A DNA stretch of 64,000 nt from Parapristionchus giblindavisi (GCA_943737045.1 CALSFV010000202.1:2356001-2420000), one strand, 5' to 3'. Shown: positions 23,680 to 35,055, counted from the first letter of the stretch. Notes: generated by a model not told the origin, from the sequence alone. Translations and numbers: made by a program.

Positions 23680-24370
23680 CCATTCGTCGTGGACGTCAGA
23701 TAGGGCTGTCTGCAGACACCCTCTCACAGCTGGTCCGGGAGTCTGTTTCGACTATCCACGAGGTCATCAAAACTCCAATCTGTGCTCAAACAATGAAGGA
23801 GACTAATGGACGACCAAACAAGACGATTTTGACATATGATCGACAGATTACCCGCATCTCGAAGGAGAAAATAACGCTCACGGCAATGAACTTCAAGTGA
23901 GAAGTTCATTGCCGTGAGCGTTATGTCAACTTGGGGTACCTAAAGCTTCTAAACTTGGCTGAAATGATATTTGACGTGTCCATGTACATCGTGTAATATC
24001 GTCTACGTACGTCTGGACTATTCGGAAGTCAGTATATTTAGAGACCGCTGATCCCCGAAACGATTCGTAAAGCAAGAATCGCATGGGCAAAATAGGACAT
24101 TCATTGGACCCCCTAAAACTATAGGTAGATCGAATTATACGACGAAATCAAGTTTATGATGGTTGGTACGAAAGGAATAACCAATGTTAGTCGTCCGGTT
24201 GGCACTAGATTCGATTTGAAGTACCAACTGCCAACAGTGAAGCATGGAGATCTTTGATGTTGTGGAGTTATTTCTCTGTATATGAGGTTGGTCCCCTGGT
24301 CCATATGAATGGAATTATGAGTAAGGAGGACAACAATAATATCCTAGAGACCCATTTAATTCCCTTAAAC
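23680..24370 (+). pseudogene. Broken Tc1-family transposase
   Basis: Recognisable pieces appear in order but in shifting frames with stops: a DNA-binding region (GRQIGLSADTLSQLVRES, then NGRPNKTILTYDRQITRISK), a middle piece (IPETIRKARIAWAKQDIHW), then SRPVGTRFDLKYQLPTVKHG and GPLVHMNGIM before the C-terminal third. These are the usual landmarks of Tc1/Tc3 transposases, which cut and paste elements at TA. Internal stops, frameshifts and a 24-bp hairpin at 23871-23924 show that it is dead. No full catalytic DDE set can be read. Confidence 0.75.
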
Positions 24371-24394
24371 ATCTTTTTTAACCTAGTTTAGAAG

Positions 24395-24700
24395 ATTTAG
24401 GTGCAACAATTTGGTGAAATTTTGCCAGTTCTCGCTTGATATCCATTGCCGTGAACCTCGAGTTCTCCTTCGAGATGCGGGTAATCTGTCGATCAGATGT
24501 CAAAATCGTCTTGCGAGGTCGTCCATTAGTCTTCTTCATTGTTTGAGCATAGATTGGAGTTTTGATGACCTCGTGGACAGTCGAAACAGACTCCCGGAAC
24601 AGCTGTGAGAGGGTGTCTGCAGACAGCCCTATCTGACGTCCACGACGAATGGATTCTCATCGGATATCGATAGATTCTAACTCCCAAGATATCGTTTCAT
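24395..24700 (-). pseudogene. Inverted N-terminal fragment of the same transposase
   Basis: Read on the minus strand this gives the transposase DNA-binding part with fewer lesions than the plus-strand copy. It includes the GRPRKT hook between the two helix-turn-helix regions and continues into KRELAKFHQIV before a stop. It ends without the catalytic domain. It pairs as an inverted repeat with 23690-23900. Confidence 0.7.
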
Positions 24701-24811
24701 AGTTTTAAAATGATATATCACACATTGGTAGCGAAATGAGTGAAAAAATCACAAGAAATCGACGAAAACGAAAATCTCACTTTTGTGATTTTTGATAAAA
24801 TCACAATAGTA

Positions 24812-25059
24812 AGTTACACAATATCTCACTTTCTATTCATTATCATCTTCTTTCTATCCACACCCCATGAGCCATTAAGTAATTCTCGCTGCTGGACCTT
24901 TGGTGGAGGAAAGGGAGGAGGGAATGAGGAGACGAAGGTTAGAGTATTGCAAGGGGGAGAAAGGAAGGGTATAATACTGAGAACGTATAATCACATTCGA
25001 CATATTCAGTCTCGTGGGAATCTGTAGTAGAAGCAACCGCTCATTTAGGGATTATAAGA
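24812..25059. other. Unassigned sequence between Tc1-like remnant and direct repeat
   Basis: No coding pattern or repeat boundary could be supported. A purine-rich patch (aaagggaggagggaatgagg) is the only feature. Confidence 0.4.
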
Positions 25060-26143
25060 TGAAATGAGAAAGATACGATAGATAACATGAATATATTAAG
25101 TAGGGTTAATATTTGATCAAAATGCAGATGGCCCCTATCTATTTCTTCCCTATCTATTCTCCAAACAGTCGACCATTGTACTTTCTATGCATGTTGCTGA
25201 GATATTATAGTACAACTAGACTAACAATTGTACGATTTTAGATCCACAGCTGGATTGGTAACAAAGGTTGAAATTATTTGCGCTTGTATATTCTATTTTG
25301 TTTGTGCTTCTATTTTTCTTGCCTTATTTTCCTCGTTCATAGATTGTATAGAGAGACTGTCTATATCTAAATACAATTCATCATCATCTTTATTCTCTTC
25401 ATTCGATCATATCTTCAACCTTGACGGGCCCCTTATTTGGTTGTAAATCGTGTCCGTTCAGGATACACTCCCCTTTATAATCTTATCCGATTCGACCATT
25501 TTAACCTTCATCACATGATTTCTTCTTTCGATATCTATAGTCTATCACGATGATATTTCATACCCCAAGATAATTTTAACCTGGCATTCGTTTAATTTTT
25601 CATTAATAAAATTATTGCACGTTTTCATGATGATAACAACAACAATTTATCGACGATGAAGAATATTATTAAACATTCTTTAGCTACGAAAATTAGTTAT
25701 TATAATCCCATACGTACCAATAGTAGAGCCATAGCTCATATCAGCTGTTGAGCCTCTTTCACTCAATAACTACAATGGATTAAGAGTGAATACGTTATAA
25801 TATGTCATTAATCCGATCAGACAAGTACATTTACCCTCACTTTTTTTTTCTGGTCTTTCGCACGAGCACTGTTTATTACCTGCTACTTTTTAAAATCATT
25901 ACGTACAATCCGACAAGACCTGATGGTCTTATCATATTTAAATTCAAACCATAATACTCTCATATTCTCTCCCCCCTTCCACCCATGTCAATCCTCAATA
26001 TTAGTCGTCATCGTCTCCTCGATCTTCCATAGATAGAAGGGGCTAAATGAAACAATTGATGTGGGTGGACAGTCACAGCTGCCTTCTATTATGGTTATGC
26101 ATTGTGAGATTAGAAAGGATGAAGGGAAGGATAAGGATGGTAT
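25060..26143. repeat. Left 1,084-bp direct repeat flanking the LINE
   Basis: It matches 29984-31067 at a constant offset of 4,924 with no indel. One mismatch was seen by eye (aataaaatt here, aataatatt in the other copy). It contains a 73-codon open frame (72 residues, 25228-25446) with a hydrophobic stretch that also exists in the other copy; without a family match it is not called as a gene. Confidence 0.9.
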
Positions 26144-26254
26144 TAATTAATTAATTTATCTACGCCCGAGGCGCAACGAGACATGAGAAAATTCAAAGGG
26201 ATAAAGAACATGATATAATATAATATTGACTCTCCAGACTGGGGGGGGGGGGAT

Positions 26255-29113
26255 TTACAAAGGACGTAATTCGTGAATGATGGGGTGATGGGAAAGCCGG
26301 TTTTTGAAGATGCTGGGATTTGTTGATGAAGTGATGAGTGGAGGTAATTGGGAGTACCATCGTGCCGTTCGAACAGGAAAGGAGTGGAATCGGGCTGTGC
26401 TTGTGGTCGCTTCGATGTGGATGCCGAATGAGGACGTTCGATCTCGTAAAGGTTTGTATAAATAAAAAGATGAGCGATCGATAATGGTGGAACCGGACAT
26501 AATCGAATAACACATACAAAGATCACTAATGACTCTCCTCTCAACTAACGCGCGCAGGCCTAGGGTTTTCATCCGATCATTGTAGGAGGGCATAGATTCA
26601 GGATATGTAGGGGAGGGGAAACAACGGTAGAAAACCTGACGAGTGAAAGTGTGTTGAACATTCTCAAGGGAACGAATATCAGAAAGATAATGTGGATTCC
26701 AAAAGGGTGAAGCGAAGTCGAGGAGGGGTAATACATAGGTCTTATAACATTTGACAAGGATTTCAGGGCAATTAACGGGGACGGCTTTAAAAAGGAGAAA
26801 CATCTTATTACGAGCTTGTAGAGCACGGGTTTTGACAGAGGAGGTATGCTTTAAATCAGAACGAACTTGGACACCTAGATCACGAACATTATTAGATAGG
26901 GGGAGGGGTATTGAATCAATATGGTAACGATTGGATTGTGACTGTGAGCCTATTCGAATGTGTGAACATTTGGAAGCAGAAATAGACAACTGGTTGGCAT
27001 TAGACCAGTTATACAAACAATCGAGAGCAAGTTGAAATTCGGAAGTAAGAGCATCACGGTTCTTACGGTTATAGGAAACATACAACTTAACGTCATCAGC
27101 ATAACATTGCACTTTGACATTATGATATCTAGACAGAGTAGCTGATAAATCAGAGAGATAAAGCGAAAAAAGTATGGGGCCGAGAACGCTACCTTGGGGA
27201 ACACCAGAGACAATCGGAAAAGAGTTACTGAGAATGGAAGATAGTCTAACACAAAAGGATCTATCGGATAGAAAAGATAATAGCCAGTTATACAAACAAC
27301 CGTGGATACCGTAGTGAAGCAATCGTGAGAGTAATTTTGGATAAGGAACAACATCAAAAGCACGTGTATAATCTATGTACACAACATCTGTGACAAGTTT
27401 ATTGGAATGGGCAGTGGTCCAATCATTTTGGCATTGTAACAAGTTGGTAACAACACTAGCGCCGGAACGAAAACCGTGCTGAGTGGGGGGAATAATGTTG
27501 AAACGGGAGAGATGGTGTACGAGATGGTCTTTAACTATACGTTCCATGGTCTTTGCTGCAGGGGATATAATGGATATTGGTCGGTAAGAGGAGGGGAGGT
27601 GCTTATCCTTGCCTACTTTGGGAATGGGGGTGATATAGGAATGCCTCCAAGAGGAGGGTACGGTACCTGATATGAGGCTGAGATTATATATATCAGCGAG
27701 GGGGGTTGATAGGGAACTAGCACATTTGGAGAAAATTATCTGGGGAATGGCATCATGTCCAGTGGAACATGAAGGTTTCAATCTACGGAGGGCTTTATAT
27801 ACGGATTGTGGAAATATTGTGAACAATGACAGAGAAGGGGGGATGGGGGAGGTGGAGAGGGAAGGGATACTACCATCATCAATAGTGAAATGTGAGGCAA
27901 ACTCGGAAGCAAGTAAATTGGCCTTAGATGATGAGTCTAATACAGTATCATTGAGGGAATTGCGTAGATCAGGTATGGTGAGTTTGGGCTTAGTGAGATT
28001 GGATACATGTTTAAATAAATCACGGGAATTAAGGAGTTTCTTACGAGTGCAGAAACGGGTCCATTTGTTGATTTCAAATAGTAGGTTTTTGCTACATTGG
28101 TCAAAGAGGATCTTAACAGAAGGTATATGTATCTTAGAGAATAATGCATTACGGTGTTTCATAAGGCGAATGATATGAGGGGGGTAGGACATGAAAGGTG
28201 GTCTGGGGGTACGATAGGGAACAAAAGAGTCTATGGCAGAATGAACTTCAGACACGAAAATGGAATAGACGGTATCAATGTGGGTGCAGTCACGGAACAG
28301 AGACAACCAATCAATATTGGCGAAGTGGTTGTTCAGGGCAGGGTAATCAACACGACTGTAGTCGCGGATCTTAGGAGGAGAAGAGGGAGGGAGAGGGAAG
28401 GAGAGGGAGAAAGATATACCAGAGTGATCGGATGTTGGGAAAGGGGGAATGACGGATACGGCCGAAATTAATGTGGTATCACTAGCTAGAACCCAGTCGA
28501 TCATTCTATCGCCGCGCGTTGGAGACAAAAGTACATGAGAAAGACAAGATGAATCAACAAAATCATGGAAAAGACGATCAATAAGAGGGGGTGGAGGAGT
28601 ACGGTGACGAATCAAACAATCAACATTAAAGTCGCCAATGATCAGAGTTGGGTAAGGAGACGAGGCATGTAAATCAGAGAGAGTGGCAATGAGGGATTCG
28701 GACTTAGCAGTCGAATAACTGGGAGGTCGGTAGGTCAGAATGAGCCGAAAATAAGAGGAATCATGGTAAAGATCAATACATAGAATCTCATGGTCGGAAG
28801 AGATGGGTACGGTGGTGTAAGGAATGAAATCTCTAATGGCTACGGCTATTCCGCCACCACGAGTAGGTCGATCACGTCTGACTATTGAATATGGTAATGA
28901 ACCGGTAATAAGTGAAGATGGTGTTTTACTGGTTAACCATGTCTCACAGAGAAGAACAAGATCAGGCTGGGATGAGGACAGATAGGCTCGGAAACAATCG
29001 GTCTTATTCACTAGAGAGCGAACATTAAAGTAATGACAGTCAAGATTATGCGGAACGGACTCGGGCGAGCTTAGTTTAAAGTGAGGACAGTCGGGCCGGT
29101 AGAAGTACCAGCG
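26255..29113 (-). CDS. LINE ORF2: endonuclease plus reverse transcriptase
   Basis: The frame is open for about 952 codons. An apurinic-like endonuclease comes first: LLCETWL with the catalytic Glu, then IIGDFNVD, then SDHSGISF with the terminal His motif. The reverse transcriptase follows: IPKVGKD and YRPIS, GFRSG, YIDYTRAFDVV with the first catalytic Asp, GVPQGSVLGP, and QCYADDVKLY with the YADD active site. A thumb and C-terminal region follow. It nicks target DNA and copies its own RNA at the nick. No ATG was found between the upstream in-frame stop (29116-29114) and the start of the endonuclease; the frame overlaps the end of ORF1 by about 40 bases, so translation is probably coupled to ORF1 (reinitiation or frameshift). 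No stop interrupts it. Confidence 0.92.
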   Translation of the reverse strand, partial: RWYFYRPDCPHFKLSSPESVPHNLDCHYFNVRSLVNKTDCFRAYLSSSQPDLVLLCETWLTSKTPSSLITGSLPYSIVRRDRPTRGGGIAVAIRDFIPYTTVPISSDHEILCIDLYHDSSYFRLILTYRPPSYSTAKSESLIATLSDLHASSPYPTLIIGDFNVDCLIRHRTPPPPLIDRLFHDFVDSSCLSHVLLSPTRGDRMIDWVLASDTTLISAVSVIPPFPTSDHSGISFSLSFPLPPSSPPKIRDYSRVDYPALNNHFANIDWLSLFRDCTHIDTVYSIFVSEVHSAIDSFVPYRTPRPPFMSYPPHIIRLMKHRNALFSKIHIPSVKILFDQCSKNLLFEINKWTRFCTRKKLLNSRDLFKHVSNLTKPKLTIPDLRNSLNDTVLDSSSKANLLASEFASHFTIDDGSIPSLSTSPIPPSLSLFTIFPQSVYKALRRLKPSCSTGHDAIPQIIFSKCASSLSTPLADIYNLSLISGTVPSSWRHSYITPIPKVGKDKHLPSSYRPISIISPAAKTMERIVKDHLVHHLSRFNIIPPTQHGFRSGASVVTNLLQCQNDWTTAHSNKLVTDVVYIDYTRAFDVVPYPKLLSRLLHYGIHGCLYNWLLSFLSDRSFCVRLSSILSNSFPIVSGVPQGSVLGPILFSLYLSDLSATLSRYHNVKVQCYADDVKLYVSYNRKNRDALTSEFQLALDCLYNWSNANQLSISASKCSHIRIGSQSQSNRYHIDSIPLPLSNNVRDLGVQVRSDLKHTSSVKTRALQARNKMFLLFKAVPVNCPEILVKCYKTYVLPLLDFASPFWNPHYLSDIRSLENVQHTFTRQVFYRCFPSPTYPESMPSYNDRMKTLGLRALVERRVISDLCMCYSIMSGSTIIDRSSFYLYKPLRDRTSSFGIHIEATTSTARFHSFPVRTARWYSQLPPLITSSTNPSIFKNRLSHHPIIHELRPL

Positions 29114-29835
29114 TTAGTCTGAGCAACTGAGGCATTCTTGACCGTACGACGACGAGCAGTAGATCGGGATCGCGATCGATTACGGTTCTTGATGGATCCG
29201 ATCAGGGTTCTCTCAATGATCTGGTTAGCATAGACGACGACATCTCTTCCTTGGCTTCTTTGCTCACGGCATTTCAATCGAAGTTGATAGGCTGCTTCAC
29301 GCTCTTCACGGGTTTGGGAGGGACGGATGAACAGAGTGGAGTAAGTGGGATGGGCACGAATCTTACGGGCATTGGCAAGGAAATGAGATTGGGCACTACG
29401 GGTATGGAAAGTGACTTTGAGAAGACGAGGGCGATTCTCACTTCGCACTCCCATACGGAAAACAACTGAGGGAGTCTGCTCAAGCTCAGTGATATCGCAT
29501 AGTTCGATTATACGTGTCAAATCATCATTGACACGATCACTAGCCTTTTCATGTACAGACTCGGGAAGGCCTTGGACAACAACACTCCGCTCCCTCTTAT
29601 CCCTCTCTATGCATTCATCGATCAAGTTCATTGATCTCGCATTCAAGAGGGATCGGAGGTTCTCGACACAAGTACCAATGATCATAGCCATAGGGCTATT
29701 TCTATCACCATCAGGTAACTTGGCCAAGAAGTCCTCCACCTTTGACACGAGTTGGGAGGGGGCGGAAATGTCGTCATCCACCTCTTTACGGAAAGTGGAA
29801 GGAGAATCGATAGGGGGACGTTTAGGATCAGACAT
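29071..29835 (-). CDS. LINE ORF1: nucleic-acid-binding protein
   Basis: This 254-residue protein starts at ATG 29835. Residues of about 20-80 look like a helical oligomerisation region. The middle part (about 85-185) has an RRM-like pattern, with SVVVQGLPES as first strand, FRMGV and RPRLLKVTF as later strands. The C-terminal part is basic with Arg-Ser repeats (NRNRSRSRSTARRR), suited to RNA binding. ORF1 proteins of LINEs coat the element RNA and help it return to DNA. No zinc knuckles are seen. The RRM-like reading is by eye; the role as ORF1 rests mainly on position directly before ORF2. Confidence 0.85.
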   Translation of the reverse strand: MSDPKRPPIDSPSTFRKEVDDDISAPSQLVSKVEDFLAKLPDGDRNSPMAMIIGTCVENLRSLLNARSMNLIDECIERDKRERSVVVQGLPESVHEKASDRVNDDLTRIIELCDITELEQTPSVVFRMGVRSENRPRLLKVTFHTRSAQSHFLANARKIRAHPTYSTLFIRPSQTREEREAAYQLRLKCREQRSQGRDVVVYANQIIERTLIGSIKNRNRSRSRSTARRRTVKNASVAQTNAGTSTGPTVLTLN

Positions 29836-29983
29836 ATAGATAGGAAGAACAAAAGGAAATTCAAATTAAGTAACGTTAAGTTAACAAGTAATTAACTAGA
29901 TCGACTGGGAATAAGAAATAAACAACAAAAATAGAGAGAGAAATGGGAACCGACCACTTCCTAAGTGATCAGAGAGAGGAGAG

Positions 29984-31067
29984 TGAAATGAGAAAGATAC
30001 GATAGATAACATGAATATATTAAGTAGGGTTAATATTTGATCAAAATGCAGATGGCCCCTATCTATTTCTTCCCTATCTATTCTCCAAACAGTCGACCAT
30101 TGTACTTTCTATGCATGTTGCTGAGATATTATAGTACAACTAGACTAACAATTGTACGATTTTAGATCCACAGCTGGATTGGTAACAAAGGTTGAAATTA
30201 TTTGCGCTTGTATATTCTATTTTGTTTGTGCTTCTATTTTTCTTGCCTTATTTTCCTCGTTCATAGATTGTATAGAGAGACTGTCTATATCTAAATACAA
30301 TTCATCATCATCTTTATTCTCTTCATTCGATCATATCTTCAACCTTGACGGGCCCCTTATTTGGTTGTAAATCGTGTCCGTTCAGGATACACTCCCCTTT
30401 ATAATCTTATCCGATTCGACCATTTTAACCTTCATCACATGATTTCTTCTTTCGATATCTATAGTCTATCACGATGATATTTCATACCCCAAGATAATTT
30501 TAACCTGGCATTCGTTTAATTTTTCATTAATAATATTATTGCACGTTTTCATGATGATAACAACAACAATTTATCGACGATGAAGAATATTATTAAACAT
30601 TCTTTAGCTACGAAAATTAGTTATTATAATCCCATACGTACCAATAGTAGAGCCATAGCTCATATCAGCTGTTGAGCCTCTTTCACTCAATAACTACAAT
30701 GGATTAAGAGTGAATACGTTATAATATGTCATTAATCCGATCAGACAAGTACATTTACCCTCACTTTTTTTTTCTGGTCTTTCGCACGAGCACTGTTTAT
30801 TACCTGCTACTTTTTAAAATCATTACGTACAATCCGACAAGACCTGATGGTCTTATCATATTTAAATTCAAACCATAATACTCTCATATTCTCTCCCCCC
30901 TTCCACCCATGTCAATCCTCAATATTAGTCGTCATCGTCTCCTCGATCTTCCATAGATAGAAGGGGCTAAATGAAACAATTGATGTGGGTGGACAGTCAC
31001 AGCTGCCTTCTATTATGGTTATGCATTGTGAGATTAGAAAGGATGAAGGGAAGGATAAGGATGGTAT
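29984..31067. repeat. Right 1,084-bp direct repeat flanking the LINE
   Basis: Copy of 25060-26143. The left edge abuts the LINE 5' end and the right edge is where the two copies diverge (ggtat then attcatgc here, against taattaatt in the left copy, which is LINE tail). Confidence 0.9.
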
Positions 31068-32263
31068 ATTCATGCACTGTAACATCTCCACATTTTAAAT
31101 ACACAAAAAAACAAGAGGATACGTACATATTGGGAGACATATAGGGAGAAAGAGAGAGGGATAGAAGTAGAGGGAGCACGATCTTCATCTCTTCCTCATG
31201 ATTGATTCATGACTATTCTTATCTTCATCTTCACGCCCTTTCTTCTCTCTGTCTAAGGTCTTCCTTCATCTCTTATCTGATCTTCTGTAAGAGTGTCAAA
31301 CTTGGTACATCTCCTCCTCGACTTTCATCTCTTACGAATGTCTTGGAGTCTTTAGATTTATTCCTTTTTCGTTCTTCAGGAATGTTTCTCTTTGCGATCT
31401 TGATATACAACAGTACAACAATTGGGTCTAGCATAGTTTTCCAAGTTAAAGAGCCCTAGTGTTTCTCCGTTCCCCTTCATCTGATTGATTTTTTTCTCGG
31501 TTAAGCTTATGGAAAATGTGTGTTTTACATTTATCCACTATTCTTTCAAACGAAAATATTCCAGGAAACTGGTGAAGGTTATTTTCACACCCTCAATACT
31601 TCCTATCTCTCTAATGACATTTTGTTCTCTCCTATTATTTATTCTTCTTTTTAACTCCATTGACAGATGTCCCTTCTGTCCATTCCTATCTCATTTAGAT
31701 CAGCCCCATGTGCTTTTATCGTTTTGTTCTAATATCTATTTTGTAATTTTACATAATTTCATCAATATTTATCCATTTCAATGGGACAGTCACTCTACAC
31801 TTTTGAGTGCTTGATTTCTCACCACGAGATTTCGGTTACAAAAATGTTAGACAACAAGCAATATTCAGCATTTGAGGATGATATGAGATAGGAACAGAAC
31901 ACTTATCACTACGTTCAAATCAATTCTATAATCCCTTCATCTGGTATATCAATGTCATCCAAATTAACAGTAATACTGTTAAAACTTAAGGTCTCATTAA
32001 AAAGACAAATTACGGCAAAATGGTGAGGGTTTCATGTGAATTGCGGAAGGTTTTGCATATATTTTTACTTTTGAAGAATTGCCTTATCTGCTCTGCTTTA
32101 GACAATGTTGCAGATTTAAAGTGTATGAATGTCGTTCAAAGAATGTAGAAGGACGACGTCGAGACTGCTTAGACAATTCCATATATATAAGAATAAAAGA
32201 GACCATGAATGGAAAAAGGGTAATAAAGTCTGCGACGGGTGGTAGGACACCTGCGCATCTCTC

Positions 32264-32317
32264 TCTCCTCCTCCTCTCTCCCTCTCCCTCTCCCTTCTCT
32301 CTCTCTTTCTCCCTCTC

Positions 32318-32355
<38 letters not shown>
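32264..32355 (+). repeat. CT-rich microsatellite tract
   Basis: A nearly pure pyrimidine run of tctctctcc and ctctccctct units about 90 bp long. It is one of the longest in the gene-poor region and causes spurious open frames on both strands. Confidence 0.85.
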
Positions 32356-32358
<3 letters not shown>

Positions 32359-34799
32359 CTATTCCAATCCATGAGCTGCACTTCTAATTGTTCTCGTCTA
32401 GCAGTCTAGGCATGGATCTTTTTGTTCGAATTCTTTTTTCCACATAATTTCATTATGTAATGGACTCACTTACTACGACTAGCATATTTTCTTTTACTTA
32501 CATCTTGAACTGTACCTATGATTCTGTACTCATCTTACTCTATCTGAGCCACAATATTAATAGTTAAAATATTTATTCATATCAAGCGATCATCGCTAGG
32601 CGGGGATGGCCTACTTTAAACACTCTATCCGCACCTAATGCGCCATAGCTTAATAAAAAACTTTTGTTATATTGATTTGTTGAATGGTCGAGACTACTAA
32701 AACTACAACATTATCTCATTATAAAGTCCATCACAACGGCATTCCTTCTCATCTTTCAATAGATCATCTCTCCTCTCTCTCTCATTCTCTCTCCTCTCAC
32801 CTTTCTCTTGTCTCTCTCACCCCAACCTATTCCCTCCTTCCTCTATCATTTTGTCATAATCACTAGAAAGAGAATCACTCATCGCTCATCTTTTTCCTCT
32901 TCTATTCATCATTGCACTTGTTTACTACTAATATTACAACAACAATACAAGATGACTAATCTCTGTTACATTTAAAGATAAAAATTCAATGACTAGTCGT
33001 ATGTTTTACAAGAAGTCTGTTAAAATATGAAGAATCTGTGAACTTTGATAAGCTTTTGTGCGACACTTAAGAATATTCAAATTGCTTCTATTCTTATCCT
33101 CGATGGAAGGCCGATTATTGGCATGCGTCACTTCGTTTATGATTAATTATGTTTGATGAGAGAAAAGATGCGAGAAAGGAGTGGCCAGATTGAGAGAGAG
33201 GATGGAAGAGGGAGAGACGGGAGAGAGAGAGGGAGAGAAGATGATAGAGATGAGAGGGAGAGGTAAAGATAGAATATGATTTAGCGATGATGGCGAATAG
33301 ATAAATAGGGTCCATCGAGTAAGATGAGAGATCCTTTGAAGGTTCTGTTATCTTTACCATCTTCTATCCCACCCAGTCTCCCTCTCCTTCTCTCTCTTCC
33401 TATCTCTCTTCTTCTCCCTCTCCCTCTCTCCCTCATCCTCCCATTCTCTCCCTCTCTACCCTCTATTTCCACTATCTTTACTGATTGGTTGACTATATCG
33501 ATCATTTCCTCATCTTTATCCCTTATGATTCTATTTGCATTGTACAGGATACTGTATCATGTTGACCATGATCGTCATCTTTTTCTGCTCTTTTCTTCGT
33601 TTTGCTTGGTCATGTGTGGGCGACTAATCGAAAATAAGTCTTTCCATTCATTCATCTCATGTTTTCGTTAACACATTCGGAATGGACAATCAACATTTCT
33701 AATTTGATCTCCGATCTCTGTTACCTACTGTACCGTTCTCCTGCGATGCCTATTTGATCTCATCTGAAATCCTTCACAAAATCGCTGTACCACCACTTTG
33801 ACGCTCTATCTAAATATTTATGATCATTATGAAAGAATAGAGATTGGTTGAATTACCTATCCTTATTATCCATTTTCATTGTGTTTCTCATCTTCCTCAC
33901 ACTCAATTTCTCCCATTCTCTCTTCTCTCCTCTCTCTATCCTCTCAATGTCTACCCTCATCTCCTCTAACACTTAATAGACGGGCCATGACTGCAAAATT
34001 AGCTGTGGTCCTCATGGATGTGTGAGAGTGACAGCAAGAAGAGTAAGGGAGTTGGGAGAAAGAGGGAGGGGACAGGGAGAGGGGAGAGAGAGAGGGAGAA
34101 GGGCGAATAAATACTAAACAAATGATACTACAAAGATGAATTGGTCTAATAATAAGGATGTTTCTTCAATGGGTCGCTCATGTAGATCATAAAAATCATG
34201 GTGAAACGATGAAATTAGAATAATGGAAGAGATAATTAGTATAAGCTATAGGAAATTCGATCATTAATTTATCGAGATGTGAAGTCTTTACTGTATTCAT
34301 ATACCCCAATTAACAAATACCTTCTAGGAGGCGACTCAACTAGGTCCCTTATCTGTATTGTATTATTAATATTATGATCTATTTAATATAATATGATCCA
34401 TATGTTCCTCTCTCCAGTGCAATTATTCACTCTGCCTCGACTTAATGATAATCCCCATGAATCAGATCATCTATCAACCCATCTTATCCCTTCTGGCCTT
34501 CCCTTCTCCATCCACCCTCCCCCATCTCTCCTCTACCCATCTTTATCATGCTTGGTCACTTCTCTTGCATACATAATTCCATTTGTAGTCATCATCATCT
34601 TCCCACACTCTTCGACTAATATCATTCCTAATTCTCTATATCATTATCTATTTTAAACCATCTTTACTTTTATATTTTCCTCTCATTTTCTCTAACAGAT
34701 ATAGTGATGGTTTTGCAAAATGTTTTGTCCTAATTTGTTGTAATATGAAAACCATGCGTGATAAGTAAATAAATATTAAGACGTTTGTGTTCCGACTTG

Positions 34800-35055
34800 C
34801 ATGTATTATACCTTTCGTTGGTACGGCGCTGAAGAGGAAGTGGTTCTGGGTGCACAAACTCGCTAATGATGAGTGCCCGAAGTGGAGCCGATCAGTGATC
34901 GAATGGTTTCCTCGATGCAGGAGATGAAAAGGGAGACCCCCCACAAGATGGAGCGACCTATTTCGGAAGACTGCTGGATGCAACTTTCTAAGCGAAGCTA
35001 AGTGCAAGAATTGGAATTCCATGCACATCAGAGCCCTTGTCTATGCCAACTCTTG
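34800..35055 (+). pseudogene. Remnant of an RTE-type LINE, reverse transcriptase C-terminus
   Basis: One frame reads GTALKRKWFWVHKLA, then WSRSVIEWFPRCRR, a TGA stop, then KGRPPTRWSDLF and KCKNWNSMH before the final stop. The K/RGRPxxRW motif after the thumb is typical of the C-terminus of RTE-like and related LINE proteins. The in-frame TGA at 34924-34926 could be one C-to-T change from CGA. Everything upstream is missing, as in a 5'-truncated insertion. A short A/T-rich tail with tgaatgaa-like units follows. Confidence 0.7.

Larger units (their letters stand above)
23016..24811. mobile_element. Degenerate Tc1/mariner-like element, rearranged
   Basis: The left end reads CAGTACCGTGCAAAAG followed by a stretch shared with the element at 63460 (cgtcataactttttt, then aaactcaaccgatc), as in Tc1-family terminal repeats. 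The interior contains a broken plus-strand transposase (about 23680-24370) and an inverted partial copy (about 24700-24395). The segment 23520-23870 is mirrored at about 24460-24810, so the present structure is a head-to-head rearrangement of two partial copies. The right terminal repeat is incomplete. A MITE is nested at 23161-23510. Confidence 0.75.
26144..29983 (-). mobile_element. Full-length CR1/Jockey-type non-LTR retrotransposon
   Basis: The 3,840-bp minus-strand element has a pyrimidine-rich 5' leader, ORF1 (29835-29071), an overlapping ORF2 (open from about 29113 to 26255) and a short 3' UTR. The 3' UTR has a C10 run and ends in a ttaattaattaa repeat instead of poly(A), as is common for CR1-like elements. 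Both ORFs are open over their whole length, so the copy looks recent and perhaps competent. It sits between 1,084-bp direct repeats. Clade assignment rests on reverse transcriptase motifs and general layout only. Confidence 0.88.

Noticed and set aside
25228..25446. 72-residue hydrophobic frame (also at 30152-30370)
   Set aside because: Present in both direct repeats only because they are copies; no acceptor/donor pattern or family.
26143..26544. 133- and 108-codon minus-strand frames at the LINE 3' end
   Set aside because: Other-frame readings of the ORF2 C-terminus and 3' UTR; the ORF2 frame carries all motifs.
27672..28178. 168-codon plus-strand open frame
   Set aside because: Antisense shadow of the LINE reverse transcriptase.
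29411..29839. 142-codon plus-strand open frame
   Set aside because: Antisense shadow of LINE ORF1.
25060..31067. LTR retrotransposon with 1,084-bp LTRs
   Set aside because: The repeats lack TG...CA ends and a primer site, and the interior is a LINE with its own 5' and 3' ends and no gag, protease or integrase.
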